Of a stretch of 47,142 nt of DNA, positions 16,507 to 24,760 are shown piece by piece (the stretch's first letter is position 1; every line of letters starts with the position of its first letter). This DNA comes from JBIOHJ01 sp044448905 (GTDB lineage: Bacteria > Bacteroidota > Bacteroidia > AKYH767-A > OLB10): NCBI GenBank assembly GCA_044448905.1, contig JBIOHJ010000005.1:1-47142 (forward strand), read 5' to 3'. The translations under genes were made by a program, and so were the position numbers. The notes below the pieces were generated by a model. The model was not told the origin of the DNA, made no database searches, and saw only the letters and a list, made by a program, of their open reading frames with translations.

Positions 16507-17448
16507 ATGAAAAATATTGTATTCGTTATTTTATTATTTGCATTTGGAAGTGCGCTGCTTTCTTCGTGCGGAGAAGACAAGCAGGAAACTCCGGCACCAA
16601 CACCAACGCCAACGGGACCAAAGCTGGTTTTCAAATTTAAATTCGATTCCACGCAGGCACGCCTTGATGGCTTCGGGCAGCCGTCAACCATTCCGTTCAA
16701 TCATTCCGCACAATCGCCACGGTTTAACAAAATGAGCTCTCATTATATTGAGCTTGCGCAAACTGTATTGACAGCTTTAGGTTCGGGATTTGTGGTTTAT
16801 AAAAGTGCCGAAACTACTGCAGGCGGGAACAACGCCATTGATTTTTCTAAATCGCTTTTTGCCGGGAACAACGAAACATTTTATTCCATACCGATTGCCA
16901 ATGTAACGCCAGGCACCTATGAATATTTGCGTGTTTCGCTTGCGTACCAGAATTATGATATTAATTTAAGATATACCGACACCACCTCAGGAATGAATTT
17001 TGATTTAACCGGAACCGTTGCATCTTTCATTGGCTTTAATACATACATTACAACGCACAAGATAAAAGACAGCACCGTAGCGGTTAATGACGATAAAAAA
17101 CAAGGCTACTGGGGATTTGAATTGCATCCTTTCGGTTTCCCGATTCCCAACTATGTATCAACCGGGCAGGCTCCCGAAGGAGCTACAACAGTTCCCAATC
17201 CTAATTTTGCCACTTCGCCCATACCCGCAGGTTCGTGCGTGGTTACGGGAGCGTTTACTAACGGCACCACCGCCTCCCCGTTGGTTATTACCGGCAACGA
17301 AACCAGCGATGTTATTGTTACCGTTTCGCTTTCTACCAATAAAAGCTTTGAATGGGTGGAGTACGGCAATCCCGCTTTTTATGAACCTGCTGCGGGGGAT
17401 ACGGTGGTAGATATGGGAATAAGGGGGCTGATTCCGATAAAAAACTAA
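16507..17448 (+). CDS. Lipoprotein of unknown function
   Basis: The 313-aa product has a lipoprotein signal with LLSSC (Cys near residue 21), then a Pro/Thr-rich linker (residues 27-37, 'ETPAPTPTPTGP'). A beta-rich domain follows with 'LVFKFKFDSTQARLDGFGQP', 'TPGTYEYLRVSLAYQNYDIN' and 'TSDVIVTVSLSTNKSFEWVE'. This looks like an immunoglobulin-like or jelly-roll fold and is faintly reminiscent of the MbnP family, but the metal-binding residues of that family are not evident and I do not assign it. It is probably attached to the outer membrane. No operon partner is visible; it is divergent from the acyl-CoA dehydrogenase. Confidence 0.75.
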   Translation: MKNIVFVILLFAFGSALLSSCGEDKQETPAPTPTPTGPKLVFKFKFDSTQARLDGFGQPSTIPFNHSAQSPRFNKMSSHYIELAQTVLTALGSGFVVYKSAETTAGGNNAIDFSKSLFAGNNETFYSIPIANVTPGTYEYLRVSLAYQNYDINLRYTDTTSGMNFDLTGTVASFIGFNTYITTHKIKDSTVAVNDDKKQGYWGFELHPFGFPIPNYVSTGQAPEGATTVPNPNFATSPIPAGSCVVTGAFTNGTTASPLVITGNETSDVIVTVSLSTNKSFEWVEYGNPAFYEPAAGDTVVDMGIRGLIPIKN

Positions 17449-17452
17449 GTTT

Positions 17453-17480
17453 AACGCAGAGGCGGAGAGATGCAGAGAAA
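17453..17480 (+). repeat. Dispersed 'acgcagag' repeat, copy 1
   Basis: ACGCAGAGGCGGAGAG followed by ATGCAGAGAAA sits immediately after the lipoprotein stop codon. It belongs to the same family as the stretches at 34686-34714, 38236-38270 and 40183-40207. It is non-coding here. Confidence 0.7.
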
Positions 17481-17516
17481 AATATAATTGAGCACCTGTC
17501 TTTGTGCGATTATTTC

Positions 17517-18356
17517 TTAGGGCGCTTGCTTCACCAGCTTCTTCGTTACACTTTCCTTTTCATTACTCAACGTTACAAAATAAACACCGGCTTTAAAAGC
17601 CGAAATTCGAAATTCGAAATCCGAAATTGGCGAGACAATGGTTTTTGTGAAAATGGTTTTTCCTAACACATCGGTTATGCGTATTTCATCGCCTTCTCCG
17701 AACTCCGAACTAATAACTACGAACTCGCTGGCAGGGTTAGGGTAAACAGTAAAATCCGATTGCGGATTTTGTGTTGCCGGGTCGATACCCGAAATGTTTG
17801 TGATGGATAAATCATCAATAAGATTCCAGCCATAGACAGATGGGGTTGCGCTGAGCGTGATGTACTGCGCGCTAACGGTTGGCGTAAAAACGGTGCTGAA
17901 AAGAAGCCATAACGATGGCGCCACCGGCAGAAAGTTTGCAAAAACAGTTCCCTGTGAAGTATCGTTCATCGAATACCCCACAGCAATATAATTTGACTGG
18001 TAACCCGCATCGCGCTTTTGATAAAATGAAAACTGGTAAGGCTGCCCTGCAATAAGTGGTGAAGAAAGCTCCATGGCAATGGCATCGCCCACGTTGGCTG
18101 CCATGGGCACCGACAAGCCGATAAACCAATCGCCCTGGTGGGCTGTGCCATAACCGCAGGTGTCGTATATAATGTCGCAGTCGCCATACGTGCCAAAGGC
18201 GGTTACATTTGATACCACGCTGTTAAAGGCTGCGTTGCTCAGGTTATACGCACAGGGCGGTGAGTTTACATTTTCGAAGCTCGCATTAAGAATGGTTTGC
18301 CCGATAGCCGCATACATACCTATGGCAAGGGCAAACAAGAGTATTATTTTTTTCAT
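17517..18356 (-). CDS. Secreted protein with T9SS type A sorting domain
   Basis: From the ATG at 18354-18356 the product is 279 aa with a signal peptide ending 'AAIGQ'. An upstream in-frame ATG at 18380 would add eight residues and overlap the neighbouring gene. The central region (about 20-190), with 'GDWFIGLSVPMAANVGDAIA' and 'LIDDLSITNISGID', resembles the carbohydrate-binding/jelly-roll modules common in Bacteroidota cargo proteins. The C-terminal sorting domain starts at 'FTVYPNPASEFVVI' and ends 'GVYFVTLSNEKESVTKKLVK'. The linker and sorting domain contain short repeat-like DNA (17601-17630 and 17754-17772). It lies 10 bp downstream of the propeller-type T9SS gene and is probably co-transcribed with it. 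Confidence 0.8.
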   Translation of the reverse strand: MKKIILLFALAIGMYAAIGQTILNASFENVNSPPCAYNLSNAAFNSVVSNVTAFGTYGDCDIIYDTCGYGTAHQGDWFIGLSVPMAANVGDAIAMELSSPLIAGQPYQFSFYQKRDAGYQSNYIAVGYSMNDTSQGTVFANFLPVAPSLWLLFSTVFTPTVSAQYITLSATPSVYGWNLIDDLSITNISGIDPATQNPQSDFTVYPNPASEFVVISSEFGEGDEIRITDVLGKTIFTKTIVSPISDFEFRISAFKAGVYFVTLSNEKESVTKKLVKQAP

Positions 18357-18366
18357 AGAAGAATTT

Positions 18367-19974
18367 TTAATGCTGTACAATCACTTTTGAACTGACCATC
18401 CCTTTTTGCGTTTGCACGTTTAGAAAGTAAATTCCGTTTGGGAAGTTTAAAGTTTGAAGTTTAAAGTTTAAAGTGGGCGCAGCTATGGTTTTTGTGAAAA
18501 GTGTTTTACCTAACACATCGGTTAAGCGTATTTCATCGCCTGCTTTAAACTGAAAACTGATTACCGAATACTCATTTGCGGGGTTGGGGGAAATGGTAAT
18601 TACCGATTGCGGATTTTGAATTGCGGATTGGGTGGTTGTGGTAATAGTGGTGTCGTTTATTTTGACCACCCAGTAATCCCAACTACCCATAGAGTTTTCT
18701 GTTTTATCGCCAGATATGCTAGAGAGGGAATATCCTCCGCAGTAATATGCACCGTCAACAGTTTGTTTAATGGAAAATAAGAAATCATCATTGGTTCCAC
18801 CAACGGTATTCTGCCACTGAATAATTCCAAAGGAATCAGTTTTCACTATCCAGTAATCAGTAAAACCATTGCAATTCTCTGTTTTATCCCCCGAAATATT
18901 TGACCTTGACCGCCCACCCAAGACGTAACCCACGTTCACGGTTTGAGAGATTGAAAACAACCAATCAATATCACCCCCTCCGATAGTATTTTGCCAATGA
19001 ATAATCCCCGGTGCAATAAATTTTATAATCCAGTAATCATATAAGCCCACAGTATTTTCTGTTTTATCCCCAGAACTATTTGAATTGGAATACCCACCAC
19101 AGATATAATTTCCGTCAATAGTTTGGGAAATAGAATGTAATAAATCATCATTACTTCCCCCCATTGTGTTCTGCCATTGAATATTACCTAAAGAATCGAG
19201 CTTTACTACCCAATAATCATAAGTGTTATTCCAACTATTTTCTGTTTTATCTCCGGAGATGTTGGAATTGGAATATCCTCCACACATATATCCTCCATCA
19301 ATGGTTTGGTAAATTGAATGTAACTCATCCCAATTGTCACCCCCAATCGTATTCTGCCACTGAGCATTACCTAAAGAATCGAGCTTTACTACCCAATAGT
19401 CATAGGTATTATTCTGGCTATTTTCGGTTTTGTCGCCAGAAATATTTGAATTTGAATGACCACCACAGACATATCCCCCATCTGAAGTTTGAATAATAGA
19501 ATATAAGTACTCATTATTGTTTCCACCAATGGTGTTCTGCCACTGTATATTTCCCACCGCATCAAGTTTTATCAGCCAATAGTCTGCATTACCCAAGCTA
19601 TTTTCGGTTTTGTCGCCAGAAATATCAGAAGTAGACAATCCACCACAGATATATCCTCCGTCAACTGTTTGGGAAATGGAATATAAGTCATCATGATTGC
19701 TTCCTCCAATTGTATTTTGCCATTGTATATTGCCCAGTGCATCAAGTTTTACAATCCAATAATCTCGATTACCAAGTGAGTTTTCTGTTTTATCCCCTGA
19801 AATATTTGAATTGGAAGTCCCTCCGCAGATGCAACCACCGTCAGTAGTCAACGAAAGAGAATATAATTTATCCTCGCCACTCCCCCCAATCGTATTCTGC
19901 CATTGAATATTTTGGGAAAAAGCAGAATTCAAAAACAAGCAGCCAGCAGCAATTAGCAAGAAAAGTTTTTTCAT
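18367..19974 (-). CDS. Secreted seven-repeat propeller-like protein with T9SS sorting domain
   Basis: The 535-aa protein has a signal peptide (1-20, ending 'SAFSQ') followed by seven repeats of about 60 residues. Each starts 'IQWQNTIGG' (variants NAQWQNTIGG, IIHWQNTIGG), continues through 'S-x-x-Q-T-x-D-G-G-Y-x-C-G-G' and 'ISGDKTEN', and ends 'DYWIVKLDSLGN'. Seven repeats fit a complete seven-bladed propeller. The repeats resemble SBBP-like modules in other Bacteroidota cargo proteins. The T9SS domain starts near 'VITISPNPANEYSVISFQFK'. Function is unknown; surface adhesion or binding is plausible. The codons within the sorting domain and its linker include two short repeat-like stretches (18443-18474, 18603-18630). 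It is the first gene of a two-gene unit. Confidence 0.85.
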   Translation of the reverse strand: MKKLFLLIAAGCLFLNSAFSQNIQWQNTIGGSGEDKLYSLSLTTDGGCICGGTSNSNISGDKTENSLGNRDYWIVKLDALGNIQWQNTIGGSNHDDLYSISQTVDGGYICGGLSTSDISGDKTENSLGNADYWLIKLDAVGNIQWQNTIGGNNNEYLYSIIQTSDGGYVCGGHSNSNISGDKTENSQNNTYDYWVVKLDSLGNAQWQNTIGGDNWDELHSIYQTIDGGYMCGGYSNSNISGDKTENSWNNTYDYWVVKLDSLGNIQWQNTMGGSNDDLLHSISQTIDGNYICGGYSNSNSSGDKTENTVGLYDYWIIKFIAPGIIHWQNTIGGGDIDWLFSISQTVNVGYVLGGRSRSNISGDKTENCNGFTDYWIVKTDSFGIIQWQNTVGGTNDDFLFSIKQTVDGAYYCGGYSLSSISGDKTENSMGSWDYWVVKINDTTITTTTQSAIQNPQSVITISPNPANEYSVISFQFKAGDEIRLTDVLGKTLFTKTIAAPTLNFKLQTLNFPNGIYFLNVQTQKGMVSSKVIVQH

Positions 19975-20030
19975 CCATCAAACTTCGGCAATCTCCGGCA
20001 CAATTCCAAATCATCAAGTTATTTTACCTG

Positions 20031-21875
20031 TCATTTCACTATTCCATCAAGCGTAGCGGTTGAAACCGCATGATATCCGCTGCGGGCTTTGGCGTAAATG
20101 AATTTTGCCATCTTCATGCCTTCGGGGGTTTTGGCGAGCTCTGTATAAAGAGGTTTTAAAAACTTGCGCCTGCCCACGGTCATTAAAAATTTTTCTAAAT
20201 AAGGGTACGCTGTAGCGTACTTATTTTTTATGCATTGTAAATACCAGTCGCACTGAATTTCGCTATTGCCTGATTGGGTGAAATGAAAAGCCGCGTCAAG
20301 GTCTTGCATTCGCTCAACCGTTAGTGTATCGCCCAGCGCACGTAAAAAATACAGCCAATGATGGGTAGTCCAGTTTTTAGTGTCAAGATTTTTTGCTGGC
20401 ATTCCTGTACCAAAATCATTGGCAGCCTTTTCAGCCTTATCCAATTCGGTGGACTGAATTACCGGGCAATTGGCAGGCAACCCGGTTCCGAAAACCCATG
20501 CGTCAATATTTATTTTCTTCCGGAGCGAATCATCAACAAGTAGTTCTTTGTTTAAATAATCAAGAAATTTTTCGGTGGTCATGCTTTGAAAAGCGAATGT
20601 GGAGAAATATTTATTCAGAAATGCATCCCATTTTTCACGCCCAACAGCCTGTTCAATTACGGTGAGAAAAAATCTTCCTTTCTCGTATGCAATATCTGTT
20701 ACCCCGTCATCGGGGTCACGGTCTTTTAAATCGAGATATAGTTTTGTGTCGGCATTGGTATCGCCCATTTCTTTTACGGTTTCCTTCAGCTCATTTAACG
20801 AAAGCAGCGTAAGCATATCGGCATAATCCTTACCGTAAATTTTTTCCATAATGCGGGTTTCAAAATAAACAGTAAAGCCTTCGTTGAGCCAGAAATCATT
20901 CCACGTTGCGTTGGTTACCAAATTGCCGCTCCACGAATGCGCAAGCTCGTGAGCAACCAATGCCACCAGCGAGCGGTCGCCCGCAATAATGGTTGGCGTG
21001 GCAAACGTAATGCGCGGGTTTTCCATTCCTCCAAACGGGAAGCTTGGCGGCAGCACTAACACATCGTACCTGCCCCACTGGTATTTTCCATACAGTTCTT
21101 CGGCTGATGAAATCATTTTGGGCATGTCGGCAAATTCGTATGCGCATTTTTCAATCATTGCCGGCTCGGCAAACACACCGCAGATGTCAGTGTAGGCATG
21201 AAAAGATAAATCACCAACCGCCAATGCCATTAAATAGGAGGGAATAGGCTGCGGCATTTCGAAACGGTAAACTCCATCGGCATGTTTCACGGTATCGTTA
21301 CCCGCACTCATTACGGCCATTAAATCTTTCGGGCAATGAATTACGGCATCATAAGTAAATTTAATTCCGGGACTGTCCTGTAATGGTATCCATGTACGTG
21401 CAAGTATTGCCTGCGATTGTGTAAACAGGAACGGCTGCTTACTTCCGGCAGTTTGTTCAGGCGATAGCCATTGCAAAGCTGCTGCATCGGGCGAAGTAGA
21501 ATATTCGAGGGTAACTTTTTTAGTATCCGGCTTTATTTTAATTTTCAATTCTTCGCCAAGGTATTTTACAGTAGCTTCTTTTATAAAGTCAGTTTCATCA
21601 TTATCTGCCGTAACCTTTGAGATATTCAAATCGCGCGAATCGAGGTGCAAAGTATCCGTTCCGGTTTTGTTTTCAATATCAAGAATCACTTTCCCCGAAA
21701 GGATTTTTTTGTTGAAATCAACTTCGAGATTAAGGGAAAGATGTTTGATAACGGCTTCGTCAGGATGCGCAAAGGAGTGTATGTCGGGTCGCATTATAGT
21801 GGTATTTGATGATTGTTTTTGATGTTTGCAGGAAACAAGGACCGCAAGGCAAAAGAGAAGATAACGCTTGTTCAA
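20031..21875 (-). CDS. M1 family metallopeptidase (aminopeptidase N / leukotriene A4 hydrolase-like), lipoprotein
   Basis: This zinc aminopeptidase has 614 residues when read from a TTG at 21873-21875. That start is chosen because it supplies a lipoprotein signal (LAVLVSC, Cys near residue 16). An N-terminal beta domain is followed by the catalytic domain with the GGMEN exopeptidase motif and HELAHSW at about residue 309. 'NEGFTVYFE', with the third zinc ligand, follows at about 329. The C-terminal part (about 470-614) resembles the helical domain of leukotriene A4 hydrolase-like bacterial enzymes. It probably trims N-terminal residues from peptides in the periplasm or at the cell surface. 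It is a single gene, divergent from the CX4CH lipoprotein. Confidence 0.9.
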   Translation of the reverse strand: MNKRYLLFCLAVLVSCKHQKQSSNTTIMRPDIHSFAHPDEAVIKHLSLNLEVDFNKKILSGKVILDIENKTGTDTLHLDSRDLNISKVTADNDETDFIKEATVKYLGEELKIKIKPDTKKVTLEYSTSPDAAALQWLSPEQTAGSKQPFLFTQSQAILARTWIPLQDSPGIKFTYDAVIHCPKDLMAVMSAGNDTVKHADGVYRFEMPQPIPSYLMALAVGDLSFHAYTDICGVFAEPAMIEKCAYEFADMPKMISSAEELYGKYQWGRYDVLVLPPSFPFGGMENPRITFATPTIIAGDRSLVALVAHELAHSWSGNLVTNATWNDFWLNEGFTVYFETRIMEKIYGKDYADMLTLLSLNELKETVKEMGDTNADTKLYLDLKDRDPDDGVTDIAYEKGRFFLTVIEQAVGREKWDAFLNKYFSTFAFQSMTTEKFLDYLNKELLVDDSLRKKINIDAWVFGTGLPANCPVIQSTELDKAEKAANDFGTGMPAKNLDTKNWTTHHWLYFLRALGDTLTVERMQDLDAAFHFTQSGNSEIQCDWYLQCIKNKYATAYPYLEKFLMTVGRRKFLKPLYTELAKTPEGMKMAKFIYAKARSGYHAVSTATLDGIVK

Positions 21876-21988
21876 GATGAAGATTAGATTAGAATTTTCT
21901 GCTAAAATAACTGAATTAAAAGATCCTCGCTATTGGCAGAGACTCTGGCATTATTTTTCTTTTTAATTTTACAGCATACGTAAGTGAT

Positions 21989-22342
21989 ATGAAAAAAATA
22001 ATTTGTGTTTGTGTTTTGCTTTTTGTTTTTATTGCCTGTTCAAAAAACGAAACAATACCTGCAGGTTGTGCAATAAGCAACAGCCAGTATAAAGCACACA
22101 TAAAACCAATTATTGAAGCCAATTGTTCGTATGCCGGTTGTCATAACCCAATAAGAACGACCGGGAATGATTTTGACTTTACAACGTATGACGGATTAAA
22201 AGAAGCGGCCGGCTCCATCAAAGACCGGATAAATCGCCCGGTATCCGATACATTGCACATGCCGCAGGGGCTTGAATTTACCGATCCCTGTGATTTATAT
22301 AAACTCAATGCCTGGCTGATTGCCGGTGCGCCCAACAACTGA
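21989..22342 (+). CDS. Small lipoprotein with a CX4CH cytochrome-like motif
   Basis: The 117-aa product has a lipoprotein signal (VFIAC, Cys17). The mature part reads 'AHIKPIIEANCSYAGCHNP', with C46, C51 and H52, followed by 'GNDFDFTTYDGLKEAA', 'HMPQG' near residue 89 and the C-terminal 'LNAWLIAGAPNN'. This is the layout of the small cytochrome-like proteins common in Bacteroidota and Planctomycetes, in which HMP supplies a possible distal Met. The spacing is CX4CH rather than CX2CH, so covalent heme attachment is plausible but unproven. Its stop codon overlaps the start of the YceI gene (TGATG), so the two are translationally coupled. Electron transfer to or from the YceI-bound ligand is inference. 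Confidence 0.7.
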   Translation: MKKIICVCVLLFVFIACSKNETIPAGCAISNSQYKAHIKPIIEANCSYAGCHNPIRTTGNDFDFTTYDGLKEAAGSIKDRINRPVSDTLHMPQGLEFTDPCDLYKLNAWLIAGAPNN

Positions 22343-22902
22343 TGTTTATGAAAAATCTTTGCTTTGTCTTTTTATTTTTATTTGTTAGCGTCTCAGTAAA
22401 ATCTCAGAGCATTTATTTGTGCCGCACCGGTGAAATAACTTTTTTTTCAAAAGCCGCCCTTGAAGACATTGATGCCAAAAGCGAGAGCCTTAATTCTGTT
22501 CTGAACATTGCAAATAATGAAATAGTTTTTTTTGTTCCGATGCGTTCATTCAAATTTAAAAAAGCAATGATGCAAGAACACTTTAATGAAAAGTATGTGG
22601 AAAGCGATAAGTATCCGAACGCAACCTATAAGGGTAAAATCAATACTGCAATAGATTATTCAAAAGACGGAGAATATGAAATTACCGCTACCGGAACTTT
22701 TGTAGTGCATGGTGTGGAAAAACAGCGCACCGATAAAGGCAGGCTCATAATAAAAGACGGCACCATTTCCATCCAAAGTGAATTTATAGTTGCCCTGAAA
22801 GATCACAATATTAAGATTCCAAAACTGCTTACAGAAAATATTGCCGAAACTGTTAAGATTAACTTTTCGATAAATTATAATTCGTTGTTAAAAGAAAACT
22901 AA
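22342..22902 (+). CDS. YceI-family periplasmic lipid-binding protein
   Basis: The 186-aa protein has a signal peptide (ending 'VSVKSQ') and a YceI-like lipocalin-type fold. Typical features are 'TGEITFFSKAALEDIDAKSE' at the start, 'FKKAMMQEHFNEKYVESDKY' in the middle and 'TGTFVVHGVEKQRTDKG' near residue 120. YceI proteins bind polyisoprenoids or other long amphiphiles in a hydrophobic tunnel, so an isoprenoid quinone or carrier lipid is a reasonable ligand. The start at 22342 overlaps the preceding stop codon; an in-frame ATG at 22348 is an equally good start. The DUF5777 barrel gene follows after 6 bp, and the three genes form a compact unit. Confidence 0.85.
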   Translation: MFMKNLCFVFLFLFVSVSVKSQSIYLCRTGEITFFSKAALEDIDAKSESLNSVLNIANNEIVFFVPMRSFKFKKAMMQEHFNEKYVESDKYPNATYKGKINTAIDYSKDGEYEITATGTFVVHGVEKQRTDKGRLIIKDGTISIQSEFIVALKDHNIKIPKLLTENIAETVKINFSINYNSLLKEN

Positions 22903-22908
22903 ACCCGT

Positions 22909-23805
22909 ATGAAAAAAACTATACCTGTACTTTTACTGTTTTCAATTCTATTACCAAAAATAGTTTTTGCCCAGGACGATTTACTTAAAATGGCGATGGA
23001 AAATAGTGAAGCGCCAAAAACAAAGGTAGCGGCTACTTTTAAAACAACCAAATTGATTAACGCACATACAAACGAAACGGTTCATAAGCGCACGCTTGAT
23101 GTTCGTATCGGGCATCGCTTTGGAAATATGGGTGCCGAAAGTAACGGTGGCATACATACCTTTTACGGGCTGGATGCCTCTACCGATATACGCATTGCTT
23201 TTGAATACGGCATAACCGACCGCCTGATGGTCGGCATAGCACGATGCAAACAGCTGGAAAATATAGAAGGGCTGGTAAAATTCAGGGCGCTGGAACAAAC
23301 AACCGACAATAAAATTCCGCTTGCCATAACATTATTTGCGAATGCAGCCATTACCGCCCAACGTGACCCGGAAGGCATTTACCCCAAAACCACCGACCGC
23401 ATGAGCTATACCTTTCAGGCAATTATTGCCCGAAAATTTTCAGACCGCATTTCATTTGAGCTGCTCCCGACATTAGTGCACCGCAATTATATTTTTATAA
23501 CTGACGATAAAAACGACATCATGGCTCTTGGGGTCGGGGGCAGAGTAAGAATCACCAAAAGCTTTTGCGTAATTGCTGATTATTTCTACAATTTTGGCGA
23601 AGTAAGAGAAATAGACAATGAAAATGGGTTTTTTAACCCGTTGGGGATTGGCATTGAACTCGAAACAGGCGGTCACGTTTTTACCATCATGTTTACCAAT
23701 GCTGCCGGCATTATTGAAAATGATTATATACCCAACACAACCGACACCTGGACGAAAGGCGGTTTCAAATTCAGCTTTAATATTTCCAGGAATTTCAAGC
23801 TGTAA
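22909..23805 (+). CDS. DUF5777-family predicted outer membrane barrel protein
   Basis: The 298-aa protein has a signal peptide (ending 'VFAQ') and matches DUF5777. It opens with 'VAATFKTTKLINAHTNETVH' and 'LDVRIGHRFGNMG', followed by repeated amphipathic strands ('DIRIAFEYGITDRLMVGIAR', 'ISFELLPTLVHRNYI'). This fits a 12- to 14-stranded outer membrane barrel. Its ligand is unknown. The gene ends the lipoprotein-YceI-DUF5777 unit, and a short 20-bp gap separates it from the DUF4271 gene, so read-through into the heme/RNase P cluster is possible. No terminator is seen between them. Confidence 0.82.
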   Translation: MKKTIPVLLLFSILLPKIVFAQDDLLKMAMENSEAPKTKVAATFKTTKLINAHTNETVHKRTLDVRIGHRFGNMGAESNGGIHTFYGLDASTDIRIAFEYGITDRLMVGIARCKQLENIEGLVKFRALEQTTDNKIPLAITLFANAAITAQRDPEGIYPKTTDRMSYTFQAIIARKFSDRISFELLPTLVHRNYIFITDDKNDIMALGVGGRVRITKSFCVIADYFYNFGEVREIDNENGFFNPLGIGIELETGGHVFTIMFTNAAGIIENDYIPNTTDTWTKGGFKFSFNISRNFKL

Positions 23806-23825
23806 ATCATTTAAAGAATAACAGG

Positions 23826-24701
23826 ATGCCGCAGTCAGTCACCGATTCTTCCTTGTTAAATTCTGCTGCCGAAAATGTTTTTTATCACACGCCCGCTCCT
23901 GATTCGGTAACCCCATTCAAGAATGCAAACACCCTGGAATTTACAAGTAAGGAAAATGATACGCTAAGTGCAGTTAATATTTACAGCGACACGTCTTCTT
24001 TTTCTTTATTTAAGGAACACAGGCTTAAGATTTCAGAAATAAATCCATCTTCAAAAACCATTCGTAATCCCGACTGGCTCATTATTGTTGTTATCCTCAT
24101 CATCAGTTATTTAACATGGATAAGGGTATTTAATTATAAAATAATTAAACAACATTTCTCAGCGCTTTTCAGTAATGCGCTCACCAATCAGATAGTGCGT
24201 GACGAAAACTTGCTGGTTCAAAGAACTTCCGTGCTCCTGTCGCTGATTTTTTATTTTTCGGTTGCATTATTCCTTTACCAGGCAAGTGTTTTTTTTAATT
24301 GGGATTATAAACTGTTTAATAATGGATTTCCACGGTATGTAATTTTTATTCTTCTATTTGCTTCAGCATATTCATTTAAAATGATTTTGTTGAAATTAAT
24401 GGGTGTAATTTTTCGAATTGATCGCGTTGCCTCAACCTATATATTTAATATTTTTCTCATCAATAATATTTTGGGAATGGTGTTTATTCCGCTGGTTATC
24501 CTCATTGCACTTTTGACCGCTGGAAAAATAAATTTTTTGATATGGACCGGAATCGGAATTTTGCTTGTAGCATTTTTGTACCGCATTTTCAGGGGAATAA
24601 TAATATGGACGAGTATAACCCGCTTCTCGTTGTATTATTTAATTCTATATCTTTGCGCCTTTGAAATAGCACCCCTGCTTATTCTTTTTAAATTATCATA
24701 A
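23826..24701 (+). CDS. DUF4271 multi-pass membrane protein
   Basis: The 291-aa protein has a soluble N-terminal part of about 80 residues rich in Ser, Thr and Asn. About six transmembrane helices follow, the first at 'DWLIIVVILIISYLTWIRVF' and others at about 145, 175, 215 and 240. This is the DUF4271 family of Bacteroidota, usually found immediately upstream of the hemD-like gene, as here. Its function is unknown. The conserved neighbourhood with uroporphyrinogen-III synthase suggests a shared transcription unit but does not establish a shared pathway. Confidence 0.8.
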   Translation: MPQSVTDSSLLNSAAENVFYHTPAPDSVTPFKNANTLEFTSKENDTLSAVNIYSDTSSFSLFKEHRLKISEINPSSKTIRNPDWLIIVVILIISYLTWIRVFNYKIIKQHFSALFSNALTNQIVRDENLLVQRTSVLLSLIFYFSVALFLYQASVFFNWDYKLFNNGFPRYVIFILLFASAYSFKMILLKLMGVIFRIDRVASTYIFNIFLINNILGMVFIPLVILIALLTAGKINFLIWTGIGILLVAFLYRIFRGIIIWTSITRFSLYYLILYLCAFEIAPLLILFKLS

Positions 24702-24760
24702 GCCGGCAAGAAGAGAAGTTAAAAGTTGTTATGATTTTTAACTAATAAAGGATTCAGAAT

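Noticed and set aside
16507..17448. MbnP-like copper-binding lipoprotein
   Set aside because: The beta-rich pattern is only loosely similar and the expected metal-binding residues are not evident, so it is left as unknown.
18367..19974. Regularly spaced similar DNA segments that might suggest a CRISPR array
   Set aside because: The spacing is about 180 bp, the reading frame is continuous and each unit encodes the same protein repeat; it is a coding repeat.
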